The notes: generated by a model from the sequence alone, not told the origin. Shown: positions 50,094-60,255, counted from the first letter of the stretch. The stretch is DNA of 64,000 nt from Pseudomonas viridiflava (GCF_900582625.1 NZ_UTIQ01000241.1:62001-126000); one strand, 5' to 3'. Translations and numbers: made by a program.

Positions 50094-52718
50094 TTATAGA
50101 CCCTGTTCGACGAAAGGCACGGTCAACGCCAGCGCGGCGTCCAGCGCACCGGCATCGACGCCGCCGCCCTGGGCCATGTCCGGGCGACCGCCGCCCTTGC
50201 CGCCGACCGCTTGAGCGGCCTGCTTCATCAAATCACCAGCCTTGAGCTGCGCGGTCAGGTCCTGGGTAACGCCTGCGACCAACACAACTTTGTCATCGCT
50301 CACCCCGCCGAGCAGGATCACTGCGCGGCCGAGTTTGTTCTTCAGCTGGTCGACCAGCGCCAACAGCGCTTTGCCGTCCATGCCATCCAGACGATGGGCG
50401 AGTACCTTCACGCCTTTCACTTCTACTGCCGAACCCGACAAATCGTCGCCGGCCGCGCTGGCGGCCTTGGCTTTGAGCTGTTCGAGTTCTTTTTCCAGCT
50501 GACGGTTGCGTTCCACCAGACCGCCGAGCTTGTCCAGCAGGTTGTCGCGGTTGCCTTTAACCAGCACGGCCGCTTCTTTAAGTTGCTCTTCGGCACTGTT
50601 CAGGTAGGCCAGCGCGGCGGCACCCGTGACCGCTTCAATACGGCGCACCCCAGCGGCAACGCCGCCTTCGCTGGTGATTTTGAACAGCGCGATATCGCCG
50701 GTGCGCGAGGCATGAATGCCGCCGCACAGCTCTACCGAGAAGCTGCCGCCCATGCTCAACACGCGCACGTTGTCGCCGTACTTCTCGCCGAACAGGGCCA
50801 TGGCCCCTTTGTTCTTGGCGGTTTCGATGTCGGTTTCTTCGGTCTCGACGGCAGTGTTCTTACGGATTTCCGCGTTGACGATGTCTTCCAGCGCCTTGAT
50901 CTGTTCAGGCTTGATGGCTTCGAAGTGACTGAAGTCGAAGCGTAGACGCTGACTGTCGACCAGCGAGCCCTTCTGCTGAACGTGTTCGCCCAGCACCTGG
51001 CGCAACGCGGCGTGCAGCAAGTGCGTGGCCGAGTGGTTAAGTGCGGTGGCCTGGCGCACGTCAGCTTCGACATGCGATTCGATGGCCGCGCCCACTTTCA
51101 GGCTGCCTTCGGTGACCACGCCGTGGTGCAGGAACGCGCCGCCGGTCTTGGTGGTATCGCGCACATCAAAGCGCACGCCGGCTGCTTGCAGATAACCGCA
51201 GTCGCCAATCTGACCGCCGGATTCGGCGTAGAACGGCGTCTGGTCCAGCACCACAACGCCCTCCTCGCCTGCGCCCAGCGTATCGACCGCCTGGCCGGCC
51301 TTGAACAGGGCCAGCACTTTGGCGTCGCCCGACGTGGCTTTGTAGCCAAGGAATACGGTTTCGCTGTCGACTTTAACCAGACTGTTGTAGTCCAAGCCGA
51401 ACGAGCTGCCTTTGCGAGCGCGCTCGCGCTGAGCTTCCATCTCACGCTCGAACCCGGCTTCGTCCAGAGTCAGCTCGCGCTCACGGGCGATGTCGCCTGT
51501 CAGGTCCATCGGGAAACCGAAGGTGTCATACAGTTTGAAAATCACTTCGCCTGGAATGACGGTGCCTTTCAGCTCCGCCAGATCTTGCTCGAGAATTTTC
51601 AGGCCCTGCTCGAGGGTCTTGGCGAATTGCTCTTCTTCGGTTTTCAGCACGCGCTCAATGTGCGCTTGCTGCTGCTTGAGTTCCGGGAAGGCGTCGCCCA
51701 TTTCCGCGACCAGCGCGGCAACGATCTGATAGAAGAAGCTGCCTTTGGCGCCCAGCTTGTTGCCGTGACGGCAGGCGCGTCGGATGATGCGGCGCAACAC
51801 ATAACCACGGCCTTCGTTCGACGGCGTCACGCCATCGGCGATCAGGAAACCGCAAGAGCGAATGTGGTCAGCCACCACTTTCAGCGACGGCTGATCGTCG
51901 TTCGCGCAACCAATGGCCTTGGCGCAGGCGGCCAGCAGGCTTTGGAACAGGTCGATTTCATAGTTCGAGTGCACGTGTTGCAGCACGGCGCTGATGCGTT
52001 CCAGGCCCATGCCGGTGTCTACCGACGGCGCTGGCAACGGGTGCAGCACGCCGTCGGCAGTGCGGTTGAACTGCATGAAAACGTTGTTCCAGATTTCGAT
52101 ATAACGGTCGCCGTCTTCTTCCGGCGAGCCGGGTGGGCCACCCCAGATGTCAGCGCCGTGGTCGAAGAAAATCTCGGTGCAGGGTCCGCACGGGCCGGTG
52201 TCGCCCATGGTCCAGAAGTTGTCGGACGCATAGGGCGCGCCCTTGTTGTCGCCAATACGCACCATGCGCTCAGCTGGCACACCGACTTCTTTGGTCCAGA
52301 TGTCGTAGGCCTCGTCGTCGCTGGCGTACACCGTAACCCAGAGTTTTTCCTTGGGCAGGTTCAGCCACTTTTCCGAGGTCAGGAATTGCCAGGCGTAGTT
52401 GATCGCGTCGCGCTTGAAATAGTCGCCAAAGCTGAAGTTGCCGAGCATTTCGAAGAAGGTGTGGTGCCGTGCGGTGTAACCGACGTTTTCCAGGTCGTTG
52501 TGCTTGCCACCGGCGCGCACACATTTCTGACTGCTCACCGCGCGGGTGTAAGCGCGCTTTTCCTGGCCGAGGAAGCAGTCTTTGAACTGGTTCATGCCGG
52601 CGTTGGTGAACAGCAGCGTCGGGTCGTTGCCTGGAATGAGCGAGCTGGAAGCAACACGGGTGTGACCCTGTTCTTCGAAGAAGCGGAGGAAGGCTTCGCG
52701 GATTTCTGCGCTTTTCAT
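50094..52718 (-). CDS. alaS: Alanyl-tRNA synthetase AlaS
   Basis: An 874-residue synthetase. The class II catalytic domain (1-250) has SSLIPGNDPTLLFTNAGMN and GPCGPCTEIFFD. The editing domain has the zinc motifs HSATHLLHAAL (about 560) and ELCGGIHASRTG (about 665), and the C-terminal C-Ala coiled coil and DHH-like part follow. It charges tRNA-Ala and removes mischarged Ser or Gly. The ATG at 52718 is preferred to the TTG one codon upstream. lysC follows after 87 bases. Confidence 0.97.
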   Translation of the reverse strand: MKSAEIREAFLRFFEEQGHTRVASSSLIPGNDPTLLFTNAGMNQFKDCFLGQEKRAYTRAVSSQKCVRAGGKHNDLENVGYTARHHTFFEMLGNFSFGDYFKRDAINYAWQFLTSEKWLNLPKEKLWVTVYASDDEAYDIWTKEVGVPAERMVRIGDNKGAPYASDNFWTMGDTGPCGPCTEIFFDHGADIWGGPPGSPEEDGDRYIEIWNNVFMQFNRTADGVLHPLPAPSVDTGMGLERISAVLQHVHSNYEIDLFQSLLAACAKAIGCANDDQPSLKVVADHIRSCGFLIADGVTPSNEGRGYVLRRIIRRACRHGNKLGAKGSFFYQIVAALVAEMGDAFPELKQQQAHIERVLKTEEEQFAKTLEQGLKILEQDLAELKGTVIPGEVIFKLYDTFGFPMDLTGDIARERELTLDEAGFEREMEAQRERARKGSSFGLDYNSLVKVDSETVFLGYKATSGDAKVLALFKAGQAVDTLGAGEEGVVVLDQTPFYAESGGQIGDCGYLQAAGVRFDVRDTTKTGGAFLHHGVVTEGSLKVGAAIESHVEADVRQATALNHSATHLLHAALRQVLGEHVQQKGSLVDSQRLRFDFSHFEAIKPEQIKALEDIVNAEIRKNTAVETEETDIETAKNKGAMALFGEKYGDNVRVLSMGGSFSVELCGGIHASRTGDIALFKITSEGGVAAGVRRIEAVTGAAALAYLNSAEEQLKEAAVLVKGNRDNLLDKLGGLVERNRQLEKELEQLKAKAASAAGDDLSGSAVEVKGVKVLAHRLDGMDGKALLALVDQLKNKLGRAVILLGGVSDDKVVLVAGVTQDLTAQLKAGDLMKQAAQAVGGKGGGRPDMAQGGGVDAGALDAALALTVPFVEQGL

Positions 52719-52930
52719 CAATTTTTTTCCACGGGAAAGGCGGCGATCTAATTAGGTACAGCGCGCGATAGGGCTAACAACTACCGCTTTTAGGCCGGCA
52801 AAGGGCCGCATTATATCGGCCTCGGCCCCGGGGTACAGTGCCTTTGTCGCTATGGGGTCTATGAAAACGATTGCTGCGCCGTTGGGCACACCCACGCGCC
52901 CGGTCGAAATCCCCACAGCAGATACAGGTT

Positions 52931-53944
52931 TCAACCGGACTGTTTTTGCGCAAAAACGGCAAACGCGTCGATCACCTGGTCAATATCATCGCGGCTCACG
53001 TCGAGGTGGGTGACCAGACGCAAACGGTCGGCAGCGGAAATGGTGATGCCGCGTTCGGCCATAAATGCTTTCAGTGCGGCGGCCCGCCCGGTCATCTTCA
53101 CGTAGACCATATTCGTTTGCACCGGCTCGACGCTATACCCCAGCTCCACCAATCCGGCCGCCAGGGCTGCGGCATTGGCGTGGTCATCAGCCAGACGCGC
53201 CACCTGATGTTCCAAGGCATACAGTCCCGCCGCTGCAAGGATACCGGCTTGGCGCATACCGCCACCGACCATCTTGCGCAGGCGCCGCGCCTTGTCGATG
53301 AGTTGATCGTTGCCCAGCAGCACCGAGCCTATTGGCGCGCCGAGACCTTTGGACAAACACACGGAAACGGAATCGAAATATTGGGTAATTTCCTGCGCTT
53401 CAACCGCTTGTTTCACCGCTGCGTTGTAAAGCCTTGCGCCGTCCAAATGCAGCTGCAGCCCCCGCTCGTGGGTAAGCCTGCGTGCCGCCGCCAGGTAACT
53501 GAGTGGCAGCACTTTGCTCTGCATGGTGTTTTCCAGCGCCAATAACCGGGTGCGGGCAAAGTGAAAATCGTCGGGTTTGATCGCGGCCGCTACACGCTCA
53601 AGGTCGAGAGAGCCGTCAGCTTCAACCTGCAATGGCTGCGGCTGAATAGAGCCCAATACCGCCGCGCCGCCGCCTTCATATTTGTAGGTGTGCGCTTCCT
53701 GACCAACGATGTACTCGTCGCCGCGCTCGCAATGCGCCATCAGGCCGAGCAGATTGCTCATGGTGCCGCTGGGCACGAACAAGCCTTGGGCGAAGCCCAG
53801 CTTATCGGCCAGATAGTTTTGCAGTCGGATTACGGTGGGGTCTTCGCCGTAAACATCGTCGCCGACCGGGGCCTGCATCATGGCCTCGCGCATGCCGGCG
53901 GTGGGCTGGGTGACGGTGTCGCTACGCAAGTCGATAACGGGCAT
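52931..53944 (-). CDS. ltaE: Low-specificity L-threonine aldolase
   Basis: A 337-residue fold-type I PLP enzyme. MPVIDLRSDTVTQPTAGMRE is the LtaE N-terminus, GDDVYGEDPTV follows, and the PLP-binding Lys is in SVCLSKGLGAPIGS (about 200). It splits threonine and related beta-hydroxy amino acids into glycine and an aldehyde. No glycine-cleavage or folate gene is adjacent. The 212 bases to alaS show no clear signals. Confidence 0.93.
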   Translation of the reverse strand: MPVIDLRSDTVTQPTAGMREAMMQAPVGDDVYGEDPTVIRLQNYLADKLGFAQGLFVPSGTMSNLLGLMAHCERGDEYIVGQEAHTYKYEGGGAAVLGSIQPQPLQVEADGSLDLERVAAAIKPDDFHFARTRLLALENTMQSKVLPLSYLAAARRLTHERGLQLHLDGARLYNAAVKQAVEAQEITQYFDSVSVCLSKGLGAPIGSVLLGNDQLIDKARRLRKMVGGGMRQAGILAAAGLYALEHQVARLADDHANAAALAAGLVELGYSVEPVQTNMVYVKMTGRAAALKAFMAERGITISAADRLRLVTHLDVSRDDIDQVIDAFAVFAQKQSG

Positions 53945-54025
53945 TAACAGCTCTCCTTTACGGCGGACTGTCGACCCTAATGCAGGCGCCCCATAGCGAC
54001 AAGGGGCTCTACGACTAAATGGCGA

Positions 54026-55045
54026 CTACAACGCGTCAGCAGTGGTGGGCACCACCAGAATGCCGGCGCGCAAACCGTTTTTAACTTTCGGGTTCGGGAA
54101 AATAATCCGCGCGCCCTGCTCTTCCACGACCCAGCGCATGCCCGCGATGTCTTCGGCCAATACATAGCCCACAGGCAGCTCGCTGAAATTCTCGATGTCG
54201 GCAGGCAGGTTCAGACGAAAGTCGTCGCTGTGTTTGATGATTTCCCGCGATACAGCAAACAGCTGCAGGCCATCCAGAACCGTGTCATCCAGCGCCGGTT
54301 CGTTGTTTTCGATCAGCCGCTGCAAGCGCTCCTCAAGCGCATCGAGATTCACCGCCTCGTTCTGCCCAAATGCGCGCGCTTTGCCCAGTTCCAGGGTGAA
54401 GGCTTCGGCGTTCAGTTGCGCGTAGGTGAACGCGCTGAAGGTAATAGACGCCTTGCTCTGCAGCAGCACGGCCGCCACACCTGCCGCCTTCAAGCGCGCC
54501 AATTCAGTCACTGAATGCTTGCAGCCCTCGCGCCATGGATACAGCGCGAACTGTTCAATTTTTGAACCGCGAATGGCTGTATGCAGGTCGTAATGCAGGC
54601 GCTGGCGAGGCGAGTCGCTGGGCGCCTGGTTGAAAAACGTGGTGCTCAGGCGCTCCAACTCACAGGCGCGTAGGGCTTCGGAACCACTGCTCTGCTCGTG
54701 ACGCCCGTTGAACAGACGGTTGATGTCTTGCTCGATATAACGCTCGCCCTTGCGCATGGCTTCGGGGTTGCCGAGCAGAAACAGAATGCGCGCGCGGGGT
54801 TTTAGCTCGCCTCGGGCAATGCCGTGCAGCAAGCGATCAAGCAGTTCGATGGGTGCGGTTTCGTTGCCGTGAATGCCAGCGGACAACAGCAGGTCCAGGC
54901 CGCTGTCCTGGCCGGCAGGCGGCGTTATCTCCAATGCCCCCTCGGCCAACCAGCGCAACCGTGCGCCCTCAGGCGTCAGCTGAATCTTCGCGGCCGGCTC
55001 GCGGCCCACCAGGGTCAGTTCCAGCAGTTTGCCGAGGGCTAGCAT
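54026..55045 (-). CDS. astE: Succinylglutamate desuccinylase AstE
   Basis: A 339-residue zinc amidohydrolase. Zinc ligands are in SAGIHGNETAPIEL (His and Glu, about 58-62) and DLHTAIRGSKIEQFA (His, about 153); the catalytic Glu lies in AFTLELGKAR (about 219). It releases glutamate and succinate in the last step of the arginine succinyltransferase pathway. It ends the ast operon, after the small ORF at 55074. Confidence 0.93.
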   Translation of the reverse strand: MLALGKLLELTLVGREPAAKIQLTPEGARLRWLAEGALEITPPAGQDSGLDLLLSAGIHGNETAPIELLDRLLHGIARGELKPRARILFLLGNPEAMRKGERYIEQDINRLFNGRHEQSSGSEALRACELERLSTTFFNQAPSDSPRQRLHYDLHTAIRGSKIEQFALYPWREGCKHSVTELARLKAAGVAAVLLQSKASITFSAFTYAQLNAEAFTLELGKARAFGQNEAVNLDALEERLQRLIENNEPALDDTVLDGLQLFAVSREIIKHSDDFRLNLPADIENFSELPVGYVLAEDIAGMRWVVEEQGARIIFPNPKVKNGLRAGILVVPTTADAL

Positions 55046-55073
55046 GGGTAAGTTCCGTCTTGGTGTAGCGGTT

Positions 55074-55361
55074 TTAGTGGTTGCAGTCTGGGCCGTGCAC
55101 GTGACCGTCTTCGTCGTCGATCTGGCCGGCCGGCTCCATTTCCAGCTCCAGGCTCACCAGGTTGGTGGCCAGCGGGCGCAGCAGCAGGTTGGCGTATTCC
55201 TCATCGCCCTCCTCCACGTCGACGCCGATGATCAGTTGGCCGCGGCCGTCTTGCTGAATCCACACTTCCTTGCCCTGCCAGATAACGGCAAAGCGGGTGC
55301 AGGACGTTTCCAGCTGGGTGCCGTCGGTATCTTCGAGGATCAGTTGCAGGCTATCGGACAT
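55074..55361 (-). CDS. Small acidic hypothetical protein in the ast operon
   Basis: A 95-residue acidic protein between astB and astE; similar small ORFs sit at this spot in Pseudomonas and have historically been annotated with doubtful names. The first 75 residues look like a compact beta-rich domain. The tail (DEDGHVHGPDCNH, about 83-95) is rich in His, Asp and Cys and could bind metal. It is 28 bases from astE and 13 bases from astB, so surely cotranscribed. No function can be given. Confidence 0.8.
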   Translation of the reverse strand: MSDSLQLILEDTDGTQLETSCTRFAVIWQGKEVWIQQDGRGQLIIGVDVEEGDEEYANLLLRPLATNLVSLELEMEPAGQIDDEDGHVHGPDCNH

Positions 55362-55374
55362 GGTCAGGGCACTC

Positions 55375-56742
55375 TTAATTAAGCTGGAAGGGGTACACAG
55401 AGCCTAGTTTAAGGATCTGCGTGAGCTCATCCAATGCCGAACGGCATTCGATGAGCAGTTGTGGATCGGCCAAGTCGCTTTCGGCCATGCGGTCGCGGTA
55501 GTGCTTGTCGACCCACACGTTAAGCGTGTCGTACAGCGAGGGCGTCATGATCACACCGCTGTTTACCGCGTTCAGTTCGTGGTCTTTAAGCGCCACGCGC
55601 AAGCGCAAACAGGCCGGACCGCCGCCGTTTTGCATGCTTTGCTTGAGATCGAACACCTGCACGTCTCGGATCGGTCCTTCTTCGGCGATCAGGCGCGACA
55701 AGTAACGCCATACGCGCTCGTTGTTGCGGCATTCCTCCGGCACGATCAACAACATGCCGCCATCGCCGCGCGACAACAGCTGGCTATTGAACAAGTAGGA
55801 ATGCACGGCATCTTCAACGCTGACGGCATCGCGCGGCACGCACACGGCCTGCAAGCGACCGCCACGACGGCCGAGTTTTTCGTGCAGTTCGGCCAGCACC
55901 TTGTCGGTGTCCAGGAACGCGTCCTGGTGATAGAACAGCACTTCGCCGTTACCGACCGCGATTACGTCGTTATGGAAGACGCCCTGATCGATGACGGCTG
56001 GGTTCTGCTGGGCGTAGACCACGCCGGCGTCCTCCAGACCGTGCAGACGCGCCACCGCCTGGCTGGCCTCCAGCGTTTGTCTCGCCGGGTAGCGTTGCGG
56101 GGCGGGATAGCGCGCATCGAACGCGCTGCGGCCGAACACAAAAAATTCCACGCCAGCATCGCCGTAGTCTTTGCAGAAGCGGGTGTGGTTCGCCGCGCCT
56201 TCGTCGCCAAACTGGGCCACGGCGGGCAAGGCGGCGTGATGGGCGAAATGGCCTTCGTCCGCGAACATCGCGCCAAGAATGCGGCTGGTAGTCGGGTGTT
56301 CGAGGCTGCGGTGGAATTTGCAGTTGAGGTTGGCGGCGGTGAAATGCACCTTGCCGTCGCGCGTGTCAGCGCTGGGGCTAACGGTAGCGGCGTTGGCGGT
56401 CCACATGCTTGAGGCCGAGCAACTGGCAACCAGCAGCGGCATCGCTTCCTTGGCGGCGCGCTGAATCACCTCGGCATCGCTGCCGGTGAAACCGATGCGG
56501 CGCAACGCGGCAACATCCGGGCGTTCCTGCGGGGCCAACACGCCCTGCTTGAAGCCCATGTCCATCAGCGCTTTCATTTTCGCCAGGCCTTGCTTGGCCG
56601 CGACCTTCGGGTTGGACACCTGCTGGCTGTTGCCTTGCGACGCCACATTGCCGTACGACAAGCCGCCGTAGTTGTGGGTCGGGCCAACCAGGCCATCGAA
56701 GTTCACTTCATACGCAGTGTTTTTATTATTGGCGACAGTCAC
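55375..56742 (-). CDS. astB: N-succinylarginine dihydrolase AstB
   Basis: A 455-residue guanidine-modifying enzyme. The N-terminus YEVNFDGLVGPTHNYGGLSYGN is characteristic. Catalytic His and Cys residues are in NDVIAVGNGEVLFYHQDAF (about 251-270) and GGPACLRLRVAL near 372. It removes two ammonia and CO2 from N2-succinylarginine to give succinylornithine. Its start overlaps the astD stop by four bases. Confidence 0.95.
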   Translation of the reverse strand: MTVANNKNTAYEVNFDGLVGPTHNYGGLSYGNVASQGNSQQVSNPKVAAKQGLAKMKALMDMGFKQGVLAPQERPDVAALRRIGFTGSDAEVIQRAAKEAMPLLVASCSASSMWTANAATVSPSADTRDGKVHFTAANLNCKFHRSLEHPTTSRILGAMFADEGHFAHHAALPAVAQFGDEGAANHTRFCKDYGDAGVEFFVFGRSAFDARYPAPQRYPARQTLEASQAVARLHGLEDAGVVYAQQNPAVIDQGVFHNDVIAVGNGEVLFYHQDAFLDTDKVLAELHEKLGRRGGRLQAVCVPRDAVSVEDAVHSYLFNSQLLSRGDGGMLLIVPEECRNNERVWRYLSRLIAEEGPIRDVQVFDLKQSMQNGGGPACLRLRVALKDHELNAVNSGVIMTPSLYDTLNVWVDKHYRDRMAESDLADPQLLIECRSALDELTQILKLGSVYPFQLN

Positions 56743-58202
56743 AGGCTGACTCCCGGGGTGAGGGTTGCAGGCAGACTCAAGCGTTCGCTTTCCAGCGAGG
56801 CGACCGGATACGCGCAGTAATCCGCTGCGTAATAGGCGCTGGCGCGGTGGTTGCCCGAGGCACCCACGCCGCCAAACGGCGCCGAACTCGCCGCCCCGGT
56901 CAGTTGTTTGTTCCAGTTGACGATACCGGCGCGGCTTTGCAGCCAGAACTGCTGATAGCGCTCGGCAGAATCGGACAGCAACCCGGCCGCCAGACCATAT
57001 TGGGTGTTGTTGGCTTCAGCGATAGCGCCGGCAAAATCGGTGTAACGGATCACTTGCAGCAACGGACCGAAAAACTCTTCGTCCGGGCGCTCGCTTACAG
57101 CCGTGACGTCGATGATGCCGGGCGTCAGCAAGGCGGCGTTTTCCAGCGGCAGAGTCATCGCCAGCAAGGCGCTGGCGCCGTTACTAAGCAAATTCGCCTG
57201 GGCTTTGAGCAACTGGCGAGCCGCTTCCAAAGAAATGACCGACCCCATAAACGGCGCCGGCTGTGCGTCGAACGCGCCGACCTGAATCGTCGCCGCCACG
57301 GCAACCAGCCGCGCCAGCAGCGCATCGCCCCACTCGCCTTGCGGCACCAGCAAGCGGCGCGCGCAGGTGCAGCGCTGGCCAGCGGAAATAAACGCCGACT
57401 GAATAATGGTGTACACGGCGGCATCTACGTCGCTGACTTCGTCGACCACCAGCGGGTTATTGCCGCCCATTTCCAGCGCCAGGATCTTGTCCGGCCGGCC
57501 GGCAAACTGTTGATGCAGCACATTGCCCGTGCGGCTGGAGCCGGTGAAAAACAGCCCGTCGATGCCCGCATGAGCGGCCAGGGCAACACCGGTATCGCGA
57601 GCGCCCTGCACCAGATTCAGCACGCCTGCCGGCAGACCCGCTTCGATCCAGCACTGCGCCGTCAACTCAGCCACCTTGGGCGTCAGCTCACTGGGCTTGA
57701 ACACCACGGCATTGCCTGCCAACAGCGCCGGCACGATATGGCCGTTGGGCAAGTGGCCGGGAAAGTTATAGGGGCCAAACACGGCGACCACACCATGCGG
57801 CTTGTGGCGCAGCACGGCGGTGGCGTCGGCCAGTGGGCCGCTTTTCTCGCCGGTGCGCTCGCGGTAGCTCTGAATGGAAATGGCGACTTTGTTGACCATG
57901 CTGGTCACCTCGGTGGCCGACTCCCACAACGGCTTGCCGGTTTCTTCACCAATGGTGCGCGCCAGTTCATCGCCACACGCTTTGAGGGTGGCGGCAAAGC
58001 GTTCAAGCACGGCAATGCGTTCGTCCAGGGTCAGCTTCGCCCACGCCGGAAACGCCGCGCGAGCCGCTTGCACCGCAGCATCCACCTGCGGTGCCGTGGC
58101 CGCCTTGCCGGTCCACACCACGGCTTGCGTCACCGGATTCAAGGATTCCAGTGCCTCACCCGCGCCGGCTTGCCAGGCGCCTGCAATGTAATGGCTGCTC
58201 AT
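56739..58202 (-). CDS. astD: Succinylglutamate semialdehyde dehydrogenase AstD
   Basis: A 487-residue NAD-dependent aldehyde dehydrogenase. The cofactor and active-site motifs are GPYNFPGHLPNGHI (about 143-156), LEMGGNNPLVV with catalytic Glu (about 245) and SAGQRCTCARRLLVP with nucleophilic Cys (about 280). It oxidises succinylglutamate semialdehyde to succinylglutamate. Four-base overlaps with both the aruG stop and the astB start show tight coupling. Confidence 0.95.
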   Translation of the reverse strand: MSSHYIAGAWQAGAGEALESLNPVTQAVVWTGKAATAPQVDAAVQAARAAFPAWAKLTLDERIAVLERFAATLKACGDELARTIGEETGKPLWESATEVTSMVNKVAISIQSYRERTGEKSGPLADATAVLRHKPHGVVAVFGPYNFPGHLPNGHIVPALLAGNAVVFKPSELTPKVAELTAQCWIEAGLPAGVLNLVQGARDTGVALAAHAGIDGLFFTGSSRTGNVLHQQFAGRPDKILALEMGGNNPLVVDEVSDVDAAVYTIIQSAFISAGQRCTCARRLLVPQGEWGDALLARLVAVAATIQVGAFDAQPAPFMGSVISLEAARQLLKAQANLLSNGASALLAMTLPLENAALLTPGIIDVTAVSERPDEEFFGPLLQVIRYTDFAGAIAEANNTQYGLAAGLLSDSAERYQQFWLQSRAGIVNWNKQLTGAASSAPFGGVGASGNHRASAYYAADYCAYPVASLESERLSLPATLTPGVSL

Positions 58203-59230
58203 CGGCTCAGCTCCTTGTTTTCCACCGCTAGCGGTACGGCACGCACCTGATCGCCCGCCTTGAGTTGCAAGCGTTTAGCCGTGGCCTGATCGACCACCAG
58301 CGTGCCTGCCGCCAAACGCGCCGGCGCTGCGGTGATACGGCACTCTTCACGCTTGCGGTTGTGCATCAGGAAGGTGGTGGCGTCATCACCCGGCGTGCCG
58401 ATGGCCAGCACCAGGGCCTGGCTGTCGCGCACTGCACGAATCTTGTTGGTTTCTGCCTCAATGGCGGGGCCAGCGTCGAAAATGTCGACGTAGCCCTGGT
58501 AGCTGAACCCCTCGGCTTTGAGCATGTTCAACGCAGGCTCGGTGTCAGGGTGCACGCGGCCGATAATGTCCCGCGCTTCTTCCGAGAGAAAGCAGGTATA
58601 CAGCGGAAACTTAGGCATCAGCTCGGCGATAAACGCCTTGTTGCCTACGCCGGTGAGGTAGTCGGCGCGGGAAAACTCCATTTTGAAGAAGTGCCGGCCC
58701 AGGCTTTCCCAGAACGGCGAACGCCCGTGCTCATCGGACATGCCGCGCATTTCGGCGATCAGCTTGTTGCCGAACAGCTGCGGGAATTCGGCGATAAACA
58801 GGAAGCGTGCTTTGGACAGCAACCGACCATTGAGCCCGGTGCGGTGGTCGGCCTGCAAAAACAGCGAGCACAGTTCCGAATTGCCCGTCAGGTCGTTGGC
58901 CAGGAACAGCGTCGGAATTTCACGGTAGATGTTCAGTTCTTGCGAAGCACTCACCGTCAGGCCGACGCGGTAGTTGTACCAAGGCTCACGCAAGCCCACG
59001 GCACCGGCCACGGCAGAAATGCCGACGACTTTGCCGTCGTCGTCTTCCAGCACAAACAGGTAGTCGGCGTCGGCGCGGGTGGCCTCGCCACGGAACGCCT
59101 TTTCCGCCCAGCCAACGCGGTGCGCCAGGCGCTCTTCGTTGGCAGGCAAGGTGGTCAAGCCAGCGCCGGTGCTGCGGGCCAGGTCTATCAAGGCAGGCAA
59201 GTCAGCACTGCGCACGGGACGAACGATCAT
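58199..59230 (-). CDS. aruG: Arginine N-succinyltransferase, beta subunit
   Basis: A 343-residue GNAT-like AstA family subunit beginning MIVRPVRSADLPALIDLARST. NYRVGLTVSASQELNIYREIPTLF (about 86-109) and GRSPFWESLGRHFF (about 168-181) are AstA signatures. Paired with AruF it succinylates arginine or ornithine at the alpha-amino group with succinyl-CoA. Pseudomonads use two paralogous subunits, and this is the downstream one. It starts 11 bases after aruF. Confidence 0.93.
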   Translation of the reverse strand: MIVRPVRSADLPALIDLARSTGAGLTTLPANEERLAHRVGWAEKAFRGEATRADADYLFVLEDDDGKVVGISAVAGAVGLREPWYNYRVGLTVSASQELNIYREIPTLFLANDLTGNSELCSLFLQADHRTGLNGRLLSKARFLFIAEFPQLFGNKLIAEMRGMSDEHGRSPFWESLGRHFFKMEFSRADYLTGVGNKAFIAELMPKFPLYTCFLSEEARDIIGRVHPDTEPALNMLKAEGFSYQGYVDIFDAGPAIEAETNKIRAVRDSQALVLAIGTPGDDATTFLMHNRKREECRITAAPARLAAGTLVVDQATAKRLQLKAGDQVRAVPLAVENKELSR

Positions 59231-59241
59231 GGCTATTCCTC

Positions 59242-60255
59242 TTAAACCGCAACCAGGCGCACGCTCGCGCCCTCACCGACGCCCAAGGCCTCAGCAACAT
59301 CAGCACTCAGGCTCACCGGCTTGCCCGGCACCCAATCCAGCTCAACCACCACGGCGCGAAAATCCTGCAACTGGCCATTGGCAACCAGGTACAAGCGACC
59401 TTTGCCAGGCTCGCCGACACGCGCCGGCACCACACGACTTTGCGCAATGGAGCGAATGCCCGAGGTGCGCGCATGCAGCGTCGGGCCGCCGTCGAAGATG
59501 TCTATGTAGTGGTCGGTTTCAAAACCTTCGCGCATCAGAATGTCGAAGGTGATCTGCGCGCGCGGGTGCACTTGGCCCATGGCTTCCTGGGCTTCGTCGG
59601 GGAGCAATGGCACGTAAATCGGGTAATGCGGCATCAGCTCGGCCAGAAAGGTCCGACTCTTCAGCCCGCACAGTCGCTCGGCTTCGGCATAGTTGAGGTC
59701 GAAGAAGTTGCGACCCACGGCGTCCCAGAACGGTGAATCGCCCTGCTCGTCGCTATGGCCAACAATTTCCACCACCACCGCATCGGCAAAGCGCTCCGGG
59801 TGGCTGGCCACGAACAGCAGGCGCCCACGGGAGTTCAGCTCGGCCCATGGCGAATCCACTAGCGGCTGCTCAACGTAGAAGCTGGTGAGCAGGCTGTTGC
59901 CGGTCAGGTCGTGGCACAGCGACAAGACGTGAATCTTGTTGTGGATCGACAGCGAGCGTGAGGCGTGTACGAAGGTTTCGTTGCGGAAGCTGTAGAACGG
60001 CTCGGAATAACCGGCCGAAGCCACAACGCCGGAACAGCCGACCAGGCGGCCGGTTTCCGTGTCTTCCAGCACGAAGAAATAGCTTTCTTCACCGTTGAAA
60101 CTCACCTCGGCCGCGAACGACGCTTCCGACGCGGCGATTTTATCGCCCAGCCGGCCGGCATCGTCCGGCAGCGAAGTAACACCAACCGGGCTGTCCGCAG
60201 CCAGACGTTGCACGTCCGCCAAGTCAGCCATTTGCGCAGGGCGCATCACCAGCAT
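59242..60255 (-). CDS. aruF: Arginine N-succinyltransferase, alpha subunit
   Basis: A 337-residue AstA-type subunit. It starts MLVMRPAQMADLADVQRLAA and shares with AruG the blocks SLSIHNKIHVLSLCHDLTGNS (about 100-120) and GDSPFWDAVGRNFFDL (about 172-187). The two subunits form the heteromeric first enzyme of the pathway. It follows astC by a 165-base gap holding a REP-type hairpin, so aruFGDBE may have a different mRNA level from astC. Confidence 0.93.
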   Translation of the reverse strand: MLVMRPAQMADLADVQRLAADSPVGVTSLPDDAGRLGDKIAASEASFAAEVSFNGEESYFFVLEDTETGRLVGCSGVVASAGYSEPFYSFRNETFVHASRSLSIHNKIHVLSLCHDLTGNSLLTSFYVEQPLVDSPWAELNSRGRLLFVASHPERFADAVVVEIVGHSDEQGDSPFWDAVGRNFFDLNYAEAERLCGLKSRTFLAELMPHYPIYVPLLPDEAQEAMGQVHPRAQITFDILMREGFETDHYIDIFDGGPTLHARTSGIRSIAQSRVVPARVGEPGKGRLYLVANGQLQDFRAVVVELDWVPGKPVSLSADVAEALGVGEGASVRLVAV

